From Limnohabitans sp. (lineage in GTDB: Bacteria; Pseudomonadota; Gammaproteobacteria; Burkholderiales; Burkholderiaceae_C): a stretch of DNA of 8,111 bases. The position numbers were made by a program, and so were the translations under genes. This document shows positions 1-6,322 of the stretch, piece by piece. How positions within the stretch are numbered: position 1 is the stretch's first letter; every line of letters starts with the position of its first letter. The stretch lies in contig JAKFXJ010000184.1 in NCBI GenBank assembly GCA_021731425.1, positions 1 through 8,111 of the forward strand. Reading direction: 5' to 3'. A model generated the notes under the pieces. The model was not told where the DNA came from. It saw nothing but the letters and a program-made list of their open reading frames with translations, and ran no database searches.

Positions 1-68
1 CTGGTACACCGCCCAGGTGCCCGCACCCTCATCAGGCGTTGGGTGCGGGCACCTGGGCGGTGTACCAG
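1..68. repeat. Perfect 28-bp inverted repeat (hairpin) over the 3' end of the deacetylase-like gene
   Basis: Bases 1-28 are the exact reverse complement of bases 41-68, with a 12-nt loop at 29-40. The right arm encodes residues W284 to P292 of the minus-strand deacetylase-like gene. The loop carries its last two codons and two in-frame stops in tandem (TGATGA on the minus strand). The left arm lies just after the stops. The pairing begins at the very first base, so the true arm may be longer than can be seen. No T-tract is visible after the stem because the window ends, so an intrinsic terminator cannot be confirmed. Other readings are an inverted duplication of the gene's tail or a fold-back artefact at a contig end. 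Confidence 0.9.
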
Positions 69-916
69 TCGGCAATCTGCCCGCCGGTCATGAAGCACAC
101 TTGGGGTGACTTCATCAGCAAGTCCAGCATGCGCTCGAAGCTCGCAAATCGATGAGGCACACCAATCAGGTGCGGGTGCAGACCGATGGCCAGCACGCGC
201 GGGTGTGTCGCCGCTTCGCGTTCAAACAAGGCCAGCGTGCGTGCCAGGCGTTCGTACATTTCGTCGCTGGTGTGTTTTTCGATGGCATAAACAATCGAGT
301 CGTTGATTTCGAGGTTGTAGGGCAAGGCCAACAAAGGGCCGTTGCGTGTTTGCATCCAACTGGGCACATCGTCCACCACCCAGTCAAACACATAATCCAC
401 GCCCTGCTTTTTCAGCAACTCGGGGGTGTCGTGTGTTTCGCGCAAACCGGGGCTCAACCAGCCTCGGGGGCGATGGCCCGTGAAGCGCTCGATCATGTCC
501 AAGCTGGTGGCGATCAGAGATTCTTCGGACTCGCCTTGGTTGTGGTTCAGGCTTTTTTGGTGCACTCCGTGGCCAATGAACTCCCAGCCCGCCTCGTGCA
601 TGGCTTGCGCGGCTTGAGGGTAAGCGGTGATGACCCCAGCATTGAAGCTGGTGGAGGCGGGCAGGCCTCGGTCCTGGATGGCCCGCAGAATGCGCGGCAG
701 ACCGGCCCGCATGCCGTAGTCGGCCCAGCTGAAGTTGGGCACATCGGGCACCGTCTCTTTGCCGTGCGGTGGCGTGATGATGGTGCGCGGCATGCTCGAC
801 TCGAATTGCCAGTGCTCCACGTTCACCACCAAATGCACCATGATGGCACCTTCAGGCGCGGCCTTCAGTGTGGGCCCATCGTTGGAGAAGCGGTAGGGAA
901 TGCGGGGGTTGGCCAT
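32..916 (-). CDS. Polysaccharide deacetylase (NodB-fold) family hydrolase, PuuE-like
   Basis: A 294-residue protein of the NodB/polysaccharide deacetylase superfamily, whose members hydrolyse C-N bonds in N-acyl sugars or, in the PuuE branch, in allantoin-like small molecules. Visible landmarks are VNVEHW (31-36) where classical deacetylases have TFDDG, GHGVHQ (115-120), the W-L-S-P-G loop (153-157), a D-W-V-V-D-D segment (178-183), and LHPHLIG (246-252) near the C-terminus. The canonical H-x3-H metal motif is broken: H116 has Q120 at the expected second position. That favours the PuuE-like, possibly metal-independent, branch over a true chitin or peptidoglycan deacetylase. No signal peptide is seen, so it is probably cytoplasmic. 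An upstream in-frame start at 961 would add 15 Ser/Thr-rich residues inside the ATPase gene. The ATG at 916, one base after the ATPase stop, is preferred and implies translational coupling. It is the last gene of the operon. The substrate is unknown. Confidence 0.85.
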   Translation of the reverse strand: MANPRIPYRFSNDGPTLKAAPEGAIMVHLVVNVEHWQFESSMPRTIITPPHGKETVPDVPNFSWADYGMRAGLPRILRAIQDRGLPASTSFNAGVITAYPQAAQAMHEAGWEFIGHGVHQKSLNHNQGESEESLIATSLDMIERFTGHRPRGWLSPGLRETHDTPELLKKQGVDYVFDWVVDDVPSWMQTRNGPLLALPYNLEINDSIVYAIEKHTSDEMYERLARTLALFEREAATHPRVLAIGLHPHLIGVPHRFASFERMLDLLMKSPQVCFMTGGQIADWYTAQVPAPNA

Positions 917-917
917 G

Positions 918-1667
918 TCAGTGTCGAATGAGGTTGAGGATGTCGAGCTTGAGCGACGCAAAGGTTTCGCTGGCCGTGTCGGCCACGGTACGTGGACGCG
1001 CCAGCGGCACGGTGATCTTGGTCTGGATGCGGCCCGGGCGGGCCGACATCACGTAAATCGAGCTGGCCAAAAAGATCGCTTCGTCGATGTCGTGTGTGAC
1101 AAAGATGATGGTGGGCTTGAGCTTTTGCCACACGGTGAGCAGCAGCTCCTGCATGGTCAATCGGGTTTGTGCATCGAGTGCACCAAAGGGCTCGTCCATC
1201 AGCAACACGCGCGAGCCCAGCGTCAGGATGCGGGCGATGCCCACACGCTGGCGCATGCCGCCGGACAGTTGAACGGGCAGATGGTTCTTGAAATCGCTCA
1301 GGCCCACGATCTTGATCATTTCATGGGCGCGGTCTTCGTACTCGCTGCGTGCCATGCCTTGCACCTTGGGGCCGAAGATCACGTTTTCCCAAACGGTGAG
1401 CCACGGGAACAAAGCGGCTTCCTGAAAGACCACACCTCGATCCGGGCCGGGTGCACGCACGCCTTGGCCATCGACCAAAAGCTGACCTTGGCTGGGTTGC
1501 TCGAATCCGGCGATCAGGTTGAGCAAAGTGGATTTGCCGCAGCCCGAAGGCCCGAGCAAAGCCACCAGCTCACCCGGAGCCACTTGCAAGTTGATGTCTT
1601 CCAGCGCCTTGACGGGTGTGGCACCCGGGTAGGTCTTGTAGAGCTTGTCGATGGAAATGTGGGACAT
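918..1667 (-). CDS. ABC transporter ATP-binding protein, nitrate/sulfonate/taurine type
   Basis: A 249-residue ATPase that powers the importer formed with the permease and binding protein encoded just upstream. All catalytic motifs are present in order: Walker A GPSGCGKST (39-47), Q-loop Q82, signature LSGGMRQR (134-141), Walker B VLLMDE (154-159), D-loop GALD (162-165) and switch His H192 in FVTHDIDEA. The LFPWLTVWENV stretch after the Q-loop and the MDEPFGALDAQTR wording are typical of the SsuB/TauB/NrtD group. There is no extra C-terminal regulatory domain. It acts on the cytoplasmic face of the inner membrane. The ATG lies 7 bases after the permease stop with no clear Shine-Dalgarno, so coupling to the permease is likely. 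Family assignment is firm. The transported solute is not determined, and I see no sulfonate-specific gene to justify an ssu or tau name. Confidence 0.95.
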   Translation of the reverse strand: MSHISIDKLYKTYPGATPVKALEDINLQVAPGELVALLGPSGCGKSTLLNLIAGFEQPSQGQLLVDGQGVRAPGPDRGVVFQEAALFPWLTVWENVIFGPKVQGMARSEYEDRAHEMIKIVGLSDFKNHLPVQLSGGMRQRVGIARILTLGSRVLLMDEPFGALDAQTRLTMQELLLTVWQKLKPTIIFVTHDIDEAIFLASSIYVMSARPGRIQTKITVPLARPRTVADTASETFASLKLDILNLIRH

Positions 1668-1674
1668 AGTTGTT

Positions 1675-2481
1675 TCAATGGCTCTGCAGCATGCGCCAGA
1701 CCAAAACCTTGCTTTCGATGAAAACGATCAGGCGATCACTTAAAAAACCCATGATGCCAATCGACACCATGTCGGCCAGAACGATGTCCATGCGCCCCAC
1801 GTAATAGGCGTCCCACAGCACATAGCCCAACCCTGACTTGACCGCCACCATCTCGGACACGATCACGGCCGTCCACGAGATGCCCAAGCCTATGCGCAAG
1901 CCGGTGAAGATGGAGGGCATGGCTGCTGGCAGCACCACCCGGTAAAGCAGTTGCTTGCGGCTGGAGCCCATCATGAGCGCGGCCCGCACCAAGTTGCGCT
2001 CGACATCGCGTGCACCTTGTGTGGTGTTGACCACAATCGCATAAAAGCCACCCAGAAAAATCAGGAAAATGGCCCCCATGTCACGGATGCCGAACAGGGC
2101 AATTGAAAACGGCAACCAAGCGGTGATCGGGATCGGGCGCAGGCTCTGGATGAGCGGGTCAAACAGTTGCTGAACCAGACGGCTCCAACCAATCAGCAAG
2201 CCCAAGGGCACGCCAATCAAAGCGGCCAGAAAAAAGCCCTGCGCGACCCGCATCGAGGAGTACTGCACGTTGGACACCCAGGAGCCCAGGTACGGGTTCA
2301 GGCCCATGCCGGGCGACCCAAAAATCCAGCCGTGCCAGCCTTCCAGCACCAGCATGGGTGTGGGCAGAATGCCGGCCATGCCGGGTCGGCTGCCTGCCAC
2401 CTGCCATATGACCAGAGCCAAGGCTGGCACCAACATGCCAAGCACTGTCCGACGAAGGGTATCGAGAGAAGCGTTTGCCAT
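1675..2481 (-). CDS. ABC transporter permease, nitrate/sulfonate/taurine type
   Basis: A 268-residue inner-membrane permease of the BPD_transp_1 family, about the usual length for SsuC/TauC-like proteins. Hydrophobic segments lie near residues 11-27, 80-98, 119-133, 136-152, 193-211 and 236-255, giving about six membrane spans. The cytoplasmic EAA coupling loop that docks the ATPase is visible at about 167-187 (A-A-L-M-M-G-S-S followed by LPAAMPSIFTGLR). The segment LRPIPITAWLPFSIALFG (114-131) is the usual signature of this transporter subfamily. The start ATG at 2481 lies 15 bases after the binding-protein stop, with only a weak AGG-containing ribosome site. The gene order binding protein, permease, ATPase is standard. 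One permease gene is present, so the channel is presumably a homodimer, as in related systems. Confidence 0.95.
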   Translation of the reverse strand: MANASLDTLRRTVLGMLVPALALVIWQVAGSRPGMAGILPTPMLVLEGWHGWIFGSPGMGLNPYLGSWVSNVQYSSMRVAQGFFLAALIGVPLGLLIGWSRLVQQLFDPLIQSLRPIPITAWLPFSIALFGIRDMGAIFLIFLGGFYAIVVNTTQGARDVERNLVRAALMMGSSRKQLLYRVVLPAAMPSIFTGLRIGLGISWTAVIVSEMVAVKSGLGYVLWDAYYVGRMDIVLADMVSIGIMGFLSDRLIVFIESKVLVWRMLQSH

Positions 2482-2496
2482 GTGGGTGCTGCCTGC

Positions 2497-3474
2497 TTAC
2501 TTCTTGAGTTCAACTACCAAAGAGTCGTCGTACAGGGCTGCGGCTTCTTTGGTCACGTCTTTTTGCACAATGCCTTGCTTGAAGGCGGCTTCAGCCAAGC
2601 GCGAAACCTGGTCTTTGGTCAGGACGCCGCCGAGCTTGATGATCTTGGCCGATTCCTTGGTCACGTTCATTGGCAAGCCGGTGTACTTGGAATAAGCATC
2701 TGCAAACACATCCTTGTTCTTGCTCAGGGTTTCTTCGGCCTTGAGGTAAGCCCACAGGAAGCGGCGCACCAGCTCCTTCTTTTGGGTCATGGCCTCGCCA
2801 GAGGCGGCCAACATGCCCAGCTCTGCGCCCACAGCGCGAGACTGGCTGTACTCGAGTTTTTGCGAGAAGTAAGCATCACCTTCGGCCACGGCCTGGGACT
2901 CAAAGGGCTCCCACAACACCATGGCGTCGATGTCGCCACGCTTCATGGCTTGCACAAAGGCTGTACCGCCACCTTGCACGTTCACGGGCGTGAACGAGTT
3001 GTAGGGGATGTTTTTCTCGATCAAGGTCATGGCCCACTGGAACCAGACCGCCGAGCCGGGGGCAATGGCAATTTTCTTGCCCTTGATGTCGCCCCAGTCG
3101 TCGATCTTGGCGCCTTTGCGCACCACCAGGTATTTGGGCGAGCTGCCCACACCGGTCAGGCCGACCAGATTTTTGCTACCTTGAGCGGCCACGATGGCCA
3201 GGTCACCCGCACCCACGGCCGACACGTCGACCGAGTTGGACAACAAAGCGGTGCGGGCATCGGCGTAGCGCACGAACTCGGCACGCTTGACCTCGATGTT
3301 CATTTTCTTGAGCTCTTCTTCGACCAAAAGCATGGGCGAGAGGTGACCCACTTTGACATAACCCACCGTGAGGGTGGCTTTGTCTTTGAGGGGGGCGGGC
3401 GCTGGGCCCAAGGCCAAAGCCATGCCGGTGGAGACCGACAGTGCAAAGCCGATGAGGGATGTCAAAAGTTTCAT
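2497..3474 (-). CDS. Periplasmic substrate-binding protein of the SsuA/NrtA/TauA-like ABC importer
   Basis: A 325-residue secreted solute receptor (NMT1/SsuA-like fold) that delivers ligand to the permease. Residues 1-21 form a Sec signal peptide: short K-containing N-region, hydrophobic core, and an A-L-A cleavage site after about A21. There is no lipobox cysteine, so it is a free periplasmic protein. Family landmarks are TLTVGYVKVGHLSP at the start of lobe 1, the G-A-G-D-L-A-I segment (88-94), KGKKIAIAPGS (131-141) at the lobe crossover, and DAMVLWEPF (183-191). The reading frame is open to 3588, which would add 38 residues before the signal peptide and overlap the previous gene. The ATG at 3474 is chosen because it begins the signal peptide and has AGGAG seven bases upstream. 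Ligand unknown: sulfonates, nitrate, pyrimidine precursors and aromatic acids are all carried by relatives. Confidence 0.93.
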   Translation of the reverse strand: MKLLTSLIGFALSVSTGMALALGPAPAPLKDKATLTVGYVKVGHLSPMLLVEEELKKMNIEVKRAEFVRYADARTALLSNSVDVSAVGAGDLAIVAAQGSKNLVGLTGVGSSPKYLVVRKGAKIDDWGDIKGKKIAIAPGSAVWFQWAMTLIEKNIPYNSFTPVNVQGGGTAFVQAMKRGDIDAMVLWEPFESQAVAEGDAYFSQKLEYSQSRAVGAELGMLAASGEAMTQKKELVRRFLWAYLKAEETLSKNKDVFADAYSKYTGLPMNVTKESAKIIKLGGVLTKDQVSRLAEAAFKQGIVQKDVTKEAAALYDDSLVVELKK

Positions 3475-3481
3475 CTGAATA

Positions 3482-3486
3482 CTCCT
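3482..3486 (-). promoter_or_regulatory. Ribosome binding site AGGAG of the substrate-binding protein gene
   Basis: AGGAG on the minus strand, seven bases before the ATG at 3474. It decides this start over the longer open frame. It is the only consensus-like Shine-Dalgarno among the transporter genes, consistent with the binding protein being made in excess over the permease and ATPase. Confidence 0.75.
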
Positions 3487-3509
3487 GGGTTGGTGGATCG
3501 ATAGGGGGT

Positions 3510-4286
3510 TTACAGGCCGGTGAACTGAGGGGACCGTTTTTGTGCGAAAGCCAGCCGGCCTTCCGCATAGTCCTTGCTTTTGAAACAAGCGTCGATGGCG
3601 GTTTCCACTGACGTCATGTCTTCTTCATCTTCCGCCAGCGCTACTAAAGTTTTCTTGGCGGCCTGAATGGTCAAGGGCGCATTGGCGGCGATCTCATGGG
3701 CCAAGGCGGTGCAATGCACAAACACATCGTCAACCACAGCAAGGACCATGCCCATGGCCTGTGCGCTGGCCGCGTCGTACACGCGGGCGGTGTAAAAAGC
3801 CTCTGCCGTCGCTTGCGGTCCCAGGTTGTTCAAGATGCTCTTCATGTTTTCGATGTCATACCCCAAGCCCATTCGGGCTGCAGGCATGCGAAAACGCGAA
3901 TGCGGTGCGGCATAACGAAGGTCGCAGCTCAAGGCCAGGCCCAGCCCGCCGCCATAACAAATGCCGCTGATGGCTGCGATCACCGGCACGCGGCAGCAAA
4001 AAATCGCTTTTTGCGTGCGCATGACCATGTCGTTGTAATGCGCGACCGAAGCGGCTGAGTTGCGCTGGGTCTCAAACTCGCTGATGTTGGCGCCCGAAAC
4101 AAACGATTTCTCGCCAGCGCCGCGCAGCACACACACCCGCACCTCAGTGCGTCGGTCTATCTCTTCAAAGGCTTCCAGCAATGCCGTCCACATGCCCAAG
4201 CTCATGGCATTGTGTTTGGCCACGTCATCGATCGTGACCTGCGCCACATGGCCCTGCACGCTCAAATCGATGCGGCCTTCGCTCAT
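3510..4286 (-). CDS. Enoyl-CoA hydratase/isomerase (crotonase) family protein without the classical catalytic glutamates
   Basis: A 258-residue crotonase-fold protein, normal family length. The acyl-CoA and oxyanion-hole framework is present: SGANISEF (64-71) in place of the usual AGADIKE, and CYGGGLGLALSCDLRYA (110-126), with G113 as the second oxyanion glycine. Both catalytic glutamates of classical enoyl-CoA hydratase (rat mitochondrial E144 and E164) are replaced, by G116 and A136 in my hand alignment. Simple syn-hydration of enoyl-CoA is therefore unlikely. The RFRMPAARMGLGYD stretch (131-144) belongs to a crotonase subgroup whose chemistry I cannot name. Isomerase, hydrolase or decarboxylase activity is possible. 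The start ATG overlaps the CoA-transferase stop by four bases (ATGA), with GAGGTG four bases upstream, so the two are translationally coupled. The likely substrate is the CoA thioester made by that transferase. Confidence 0.9.
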   Translation of the reverse strand: MSEGRIDLSVQGHVAQVTIDDVAKHNAMSLGMWTALLEAFEEIDRRTEVRVCVLRGAGEKSFVSGANISEFETQRNSAASVAHYNDMVMRTQKAIFCCRVPVIAAISGICYGGGLGLALSCDLRYAAPHSRFRMPAARMGLGYDIENMKSILNNLGPQATAEAFYTARVYDAASAQAMGMVLAVVDDVFVHCTALAHEIAANAPLTIQAAKKTLVALAEDEEDMTSVETAIDACFKSKDYAEGRLAFAQKRSPQFTGL

Positions 4287-5479
4287 ACAACACCTCGGGC
4301 GTGAAAGCCTTCAATGTCTGTGACCGAAAAACCCAGATCGCCAAGTACCTCGTCGGTGTGCTCTCCCCAGCCGGGTGCCGGGGCCACCACCTTGGACGGT
4401 GTGCGGCTGAGCACCACCGGTTGGGTGATGAAATGCATGTCCTTGCCAAACTGTGTGGGCAGTGTGGTGGTCACCTGCAGGTGCTTGACTTGTTCGTCTT
4501 CAAACACCTGCGGTACGGTGTAAACCGGCCCGGCTGGCACACCCGCTTGGTTGAGCAGCGAGACCCACTGGTGCACGGTCTTTTTGGGAAACTCTTCGGC
4601 GATCAGTCGGTTCAAGCGCTCCCTGTTTTGGACGCGCAGCGGCTCCGTCACAAACTCTGGGTCTTGGTACCACTCTGGTTTTTGCAGCACTTCACAAAAG
4701 CGTTTCCAGTTGCCTTCGCCCGATGCGCCCAGGTTGAAGCAGCCATCGCTGGCCTCGAACAAGCCCATGGGCGAGCTGGTGGGGTGGTTGTTGCCCACCT
4801 GCACCGGCACGTCGTTGTCGTTCAGATAACGGGCCATCTGGAAATCCATCATGGCAATTTGCGAATGCAGCAAAGAGCTGTGCACCCACTGGCCTTGGCC
4901 TGACCTCTCGCGCTCGATCAAGGCCACCAGGATGCCGATGGCGCAGTACAGTCCGGCACTCAAGTCAGCCACCGCCAGGCCCGCCCGGATGGGGCCGTGT
5001 TCGGGCTCACCCGTCACGGTCATCAGCCCGCCCATGCCCTGAATGATCTGATCAAAACCTGGTCGCCAGGCATAGGGTCCATCCTGTCCAAAGCCGGAAA
5101 TGCTGGCCAAGATGATGCGCGGGTTGATGGCCTTGAGCGACGCGTAATCCAGGCCCAGGCGGTCCTTTACATCGGGACGCCAGTTTTCCACCACCACATC
5201 GGCCTCGGCAATCATCCGCTTGAGGATGTCCATGGCCCCCTCTTTTTTGAGGTTCAGCGTCATCGAACGTTTGTTGCGGTTGATGTTCTGAAAATCGCCC
5301 CCCTTGCGGTTGGCCGCAAACATTGCTTCGTTCGGATCAACCCCCTGAGGCGGCTCGACGCGCACCACATCTGCACCAAAATCGGTCAGGATTCGCACGC
5401 AATTGGGTCCGGCACGCACGCGGGACAGGTCAATGACCTTGAAGCGTGAGAGAGCAGAGGAAGCTTGGATTTTTGGCAT
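4283..5479 (-). CDS. CaiB/BaiF family (class III) acyl-CoA transferase
   Basis: A 398-residue class III CoA-transferase, which moves CoA from one acyl-CoA to another carboxylic acid through an aspartyl-CoA thioester. Landmarks are V-I-D-L-S-R-V-R-A-G-P-N (15-26), TDFGADVVRVEPP (32-44), NRNKRSMTLNLK (67-78), the VVVENWRPDV segment (95-104), ISGFGQDGPY (127-136) and AVADLSAGLYCAIGIL (169-184). D172 is the expected nucleophile, matching Asp169 of formyl-CoA transferase. The closest characterised relatives act on oxalate, carnitine, succinate/malate-type and aromatic acids, so the acid substrate remains open. The frame runs up to a TTG at 5515, but the ATG at 5479 starts where family members begin. 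Neither has a good Shine-Dalgarno. This is the first gene of the six-gene operon, divergent from the GntR regulator. Its activation role fits an imported carboxylate. Confidence 0.93.
   Translation of the reverse strand: MPKIQASSALSRFKVIDLSRVRAGPNCVRILTDFGADVVRVEPPQGVDPNEAMFAANRKGGDFQNINRNKRSMTLNLKKEGAMDILKRMIAEADVVVENWRPDVKDRLGLDYASLKAINPRIILASISGFGQDGPYAWRPGFDQIIQGMGGLMTVTGEPEHGPIRAGLAVADLSAGLYCAIGILVALIERERSGQGQWVHSSLLHSQIAMMDFQMARYLNDNDVPVQVGNNHPTSSPMGLFEASDGCFNLGASGEGNWKRFCEVLQKPEWYQDPEFVTEPLRVQNRERLNRLIAEEFPKKTVHQWVSLLNQAGVPAGPVYTVPQVFEDEQVKHLQVTTTLPTQFGKDMHFITQPVVLSRTPSKVVAPAPGWGEHTDEVLGDLGFSVTDIEGFHARGVV
4291..4296 (-). promoter_or_regulatory. Ribosome binding site GAGGTG of the crotonase-family gene
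   Basis: GAGGTG on the minus strand, four bases before the ATG at 4286 and inside the last codons of the CoA-transferase. It supports the overlapping start. Confidence 0.65.
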
Positions 5480-5520
5480 AAATGTGGTGTTGGGAGACTT
5501 TAAAAACAAAGTCAACTTCC

Positions 5521-5534
5521 ATAAATATATTTAT
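5521..5534. repeat. 14-bp perfect AT-only palindrome in the divergent control region
   Basis: ATAAATATATTTAT reads the same on both strands. It overlaps the -10 box of the proposed minus-strand promoter and its expected transcription start, where a bound repressor would block transcription. It may be an operator, or simply an AT-rich melting region. No flanking dyad extends it. Confidence 0.6.
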
Positions 5535-5558
5535 AGGCCATATCCGTGTGCAAAGCAA
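5530..5558 (-). promoter_or_regulatory. Candidate sigma70 promoter of the CoA-transferase/transporter operon
   Basis: On the minus strand TTGCTT (5558-5553) is followed after 17 bases by TATAAA (5535-5530). Transcription would begin near 5523, giving a leader of about 44 bases before the ATG at 5479. The -10 is strong and the -35 matches only at its TTG. A better -35 (TTGACA on the minus strand, 5566-5561) has no good -10 at the right distance. Placement is by eye. Confidence 0.5.
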
Positions 5559-5577
5559 TATGTCAAAATATCCGTGT
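5540..5577 (+). repeat. Two copies of a 10-bp direct repeat, candidate regulator sites
   Basis: ATATCCGTGT occurs at 5540-5549 and again at 5568-5577, 28 bases apart start to start. The first copy sits in the spacer of the proposed minus-strand promoter. The second lies just upstream of that promoter and in the leader of the GntR-type gene. The arrangement suits a regulator controlling both divergent genes. GntR-family operators are usually dyads, so a direct repeat would be atypical. Function is inferred from position only. Confidence 0.5.
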
Positions 5578-5595
5578 TTGCCCTTAGAAGTACCC

Positions 5596-6261
5596 ATGAA
5601 AGTCAGTGACCAAATCCGTTTGCACTTGGAAGAAGCCATTTCCAAGGGTGATTTGCTGCCTGGGGATGCCATCGACGAAAGTGCTTTGGCCGAGCGTTTT
5701 GGTGTCTCCAAAACACCGATTCGCGAGGCACTCATTCAATTACAGGCACAAGGCTGGGTCAGCAACATGCCACGGGGTGGCAGCACCGTGGCCAAAATGA
5801 ACCTGCAGCAACTGCTCAGCCTTTGGGAGTTGTTGGCCGAATTGGAAGCCGTGGCGGTACGCCTGGCCTGCGAGCGCATGTCTGATGAAGACATGCAAAA
5901 GCTCTTTACATTGCACGAACAAAGCCGATTGGTGGCGGATGCCGAAGACTTGCAAGGCTGGCAAAAGTTGAACCTTCAGTACCATGAGCTCATTTACCAA
6001 GGCACACGCAACCCTTTTTTGCGACAAGAAGTCTTGCGCATCCGTTTTCGAACCGGCGTTTACCGCCGCCATGCCTTCGGGGCCTTGGGTCGCTTGCAGG
6101 CCTCATTCGAGCAACATGATCTGATTGTTCAGGCCCTGCGTTTGCGCGATGCCGATGCAGCGGTCTTCTCGATGCGCGACCACATGCGCCCCGGGCGTGA
6201 TGCCAAAAGCTTGAACGACTTCATTCTGAACTTGCCGACCGATCTGCTGGCCACGGCCTGA
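5596..6261 (+). CDS. GntR family transcriptional regulator, FCD-domain (FadR/VanR-like) subgroup
   Basis: A 221-residue DNA-binding regulator. Residues 1-65 form the GntR winged helix-turn-helix, with LAERFGVSKTPIREALIQL (31-49) as the recognition region. Residues from about 75 form an all-helical FCD ligand domain. The FCD metal/ligand histidines are visible at H130 (QYHELI), H174 (EQHDLI) and H196 (RDHM), but the usual aspartate four residues before the first histidine is N126. The ATG at 5596 is preferred: it begins just before the first helix and has a weak AGAAG upstream. An ATG at 5560 would add 12 residues without a recognisable ribosome site. The gene is divergent from the CoA-transferase operon across a short intergenic region. 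FCD regulators commonly bind organic acids and repress the adjacent operon and themselves, so local control of the operon is the natural inference. Confidence 0.93.
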   Translation: MKVSDQIRLHLEEAISKGDLLPGDAIDESALAERFGVSKTPIREALIQLQAQGWVSNMPRGGSTVAKMNLQQLLSLWELLAELEAVAVRLACERMSDEDMQKLFTLHEQSRLVADAEDLQGWQKLNLQYHELIYQGTRNPFLRQEVLRIRFRTGVYRRHAFGALGRLQASFEQHDLIVQALRLRDADAAVFSMRDHMRPGRDAKSLNDFILNLPTDLLATA

Positions 6262-6288
6262 AGTGCCTGGTGTGACTGTGTGTGTGGT

Positions 6289-6316
6289 TTGGTGGGTTTG
6301 GGGCGCCGCTTAAAAT
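6289..6316 (+). promoter_or_regulatory. Candidate pyrF promoter giving a leaderless transcript
   Basis: TTGGTG (6289-6294) and TAAAAT (6311-6316) are separated by 16 bases. The -10 matches five of six consensus bases, the -35 three of six. The expected start of transcription, about seven bases after the -10, falls on the A of the pyrF ATG at 6323. No Shine-Dalgarno precedes the ATG, consistent with a leaderless message. The 61-base gap after the regulator gene otherwise holds only a short TG run (6277-6286) and no convincing terminator hairpin. Confidence 0.55.
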
Positions 6317-6322
6317 CCACCC

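Noticed and set aside
152..931. Plus-strand open frame of 259 codons opposite the deacetylase-like gene
   Set aside because: It is a shadow of the minus-strand gene, which has family motifs along its whole length. The plus-strand protein resembles nothing I recognise.
900..1721. Plus-strand open frame of 273 codons opposite the ABC ATPase
   Set aside because: The minus strand has every ABC ATPase motif. The antisense product is His/Gln-rich without domains.
918..3474. Naming the transporter as a taurine or alkanesulfonate system (tau/ssu)
   Set aside because: Family wording fits that broad group, but no TauD, SsuD or SsuE gene is nearby. The CoA-transferase and crotonase neighbours point to a different substrate.
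2167..3504. Long plus-strand open frame (445 codons) antisense to the permease and binding-protein genes
   Set aside because: The encoded protein is His/Gly/Gln-rich with no recognisable domain. The opposite strand carries two clear transporter proteins with full motifs. Long antisense frames are common in GC-rich genes.
3475..3588. A 38-residue N-terminal extension of the substrate-binding protein
   Set aside because: It would place residues before a clear signal peptide, overlap the crotonase-family gene, and ignore the AGGAG site in front of the ATG at 3474.
5480..5515. TTG start at 5515 for the CoA-transferase
   Set aside because: It adds 12 residues not expected in the family, lacks a properly spaced ribosome site and would begin almost at the proposed transcription start.
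6262..6322. Intrinsic terminator after the GntR-type gene
   Set aside because: The gap has only G/T-rich sequence with a short TG run and a GGCGCC. There is no stem of useful length followed by a T-tract.
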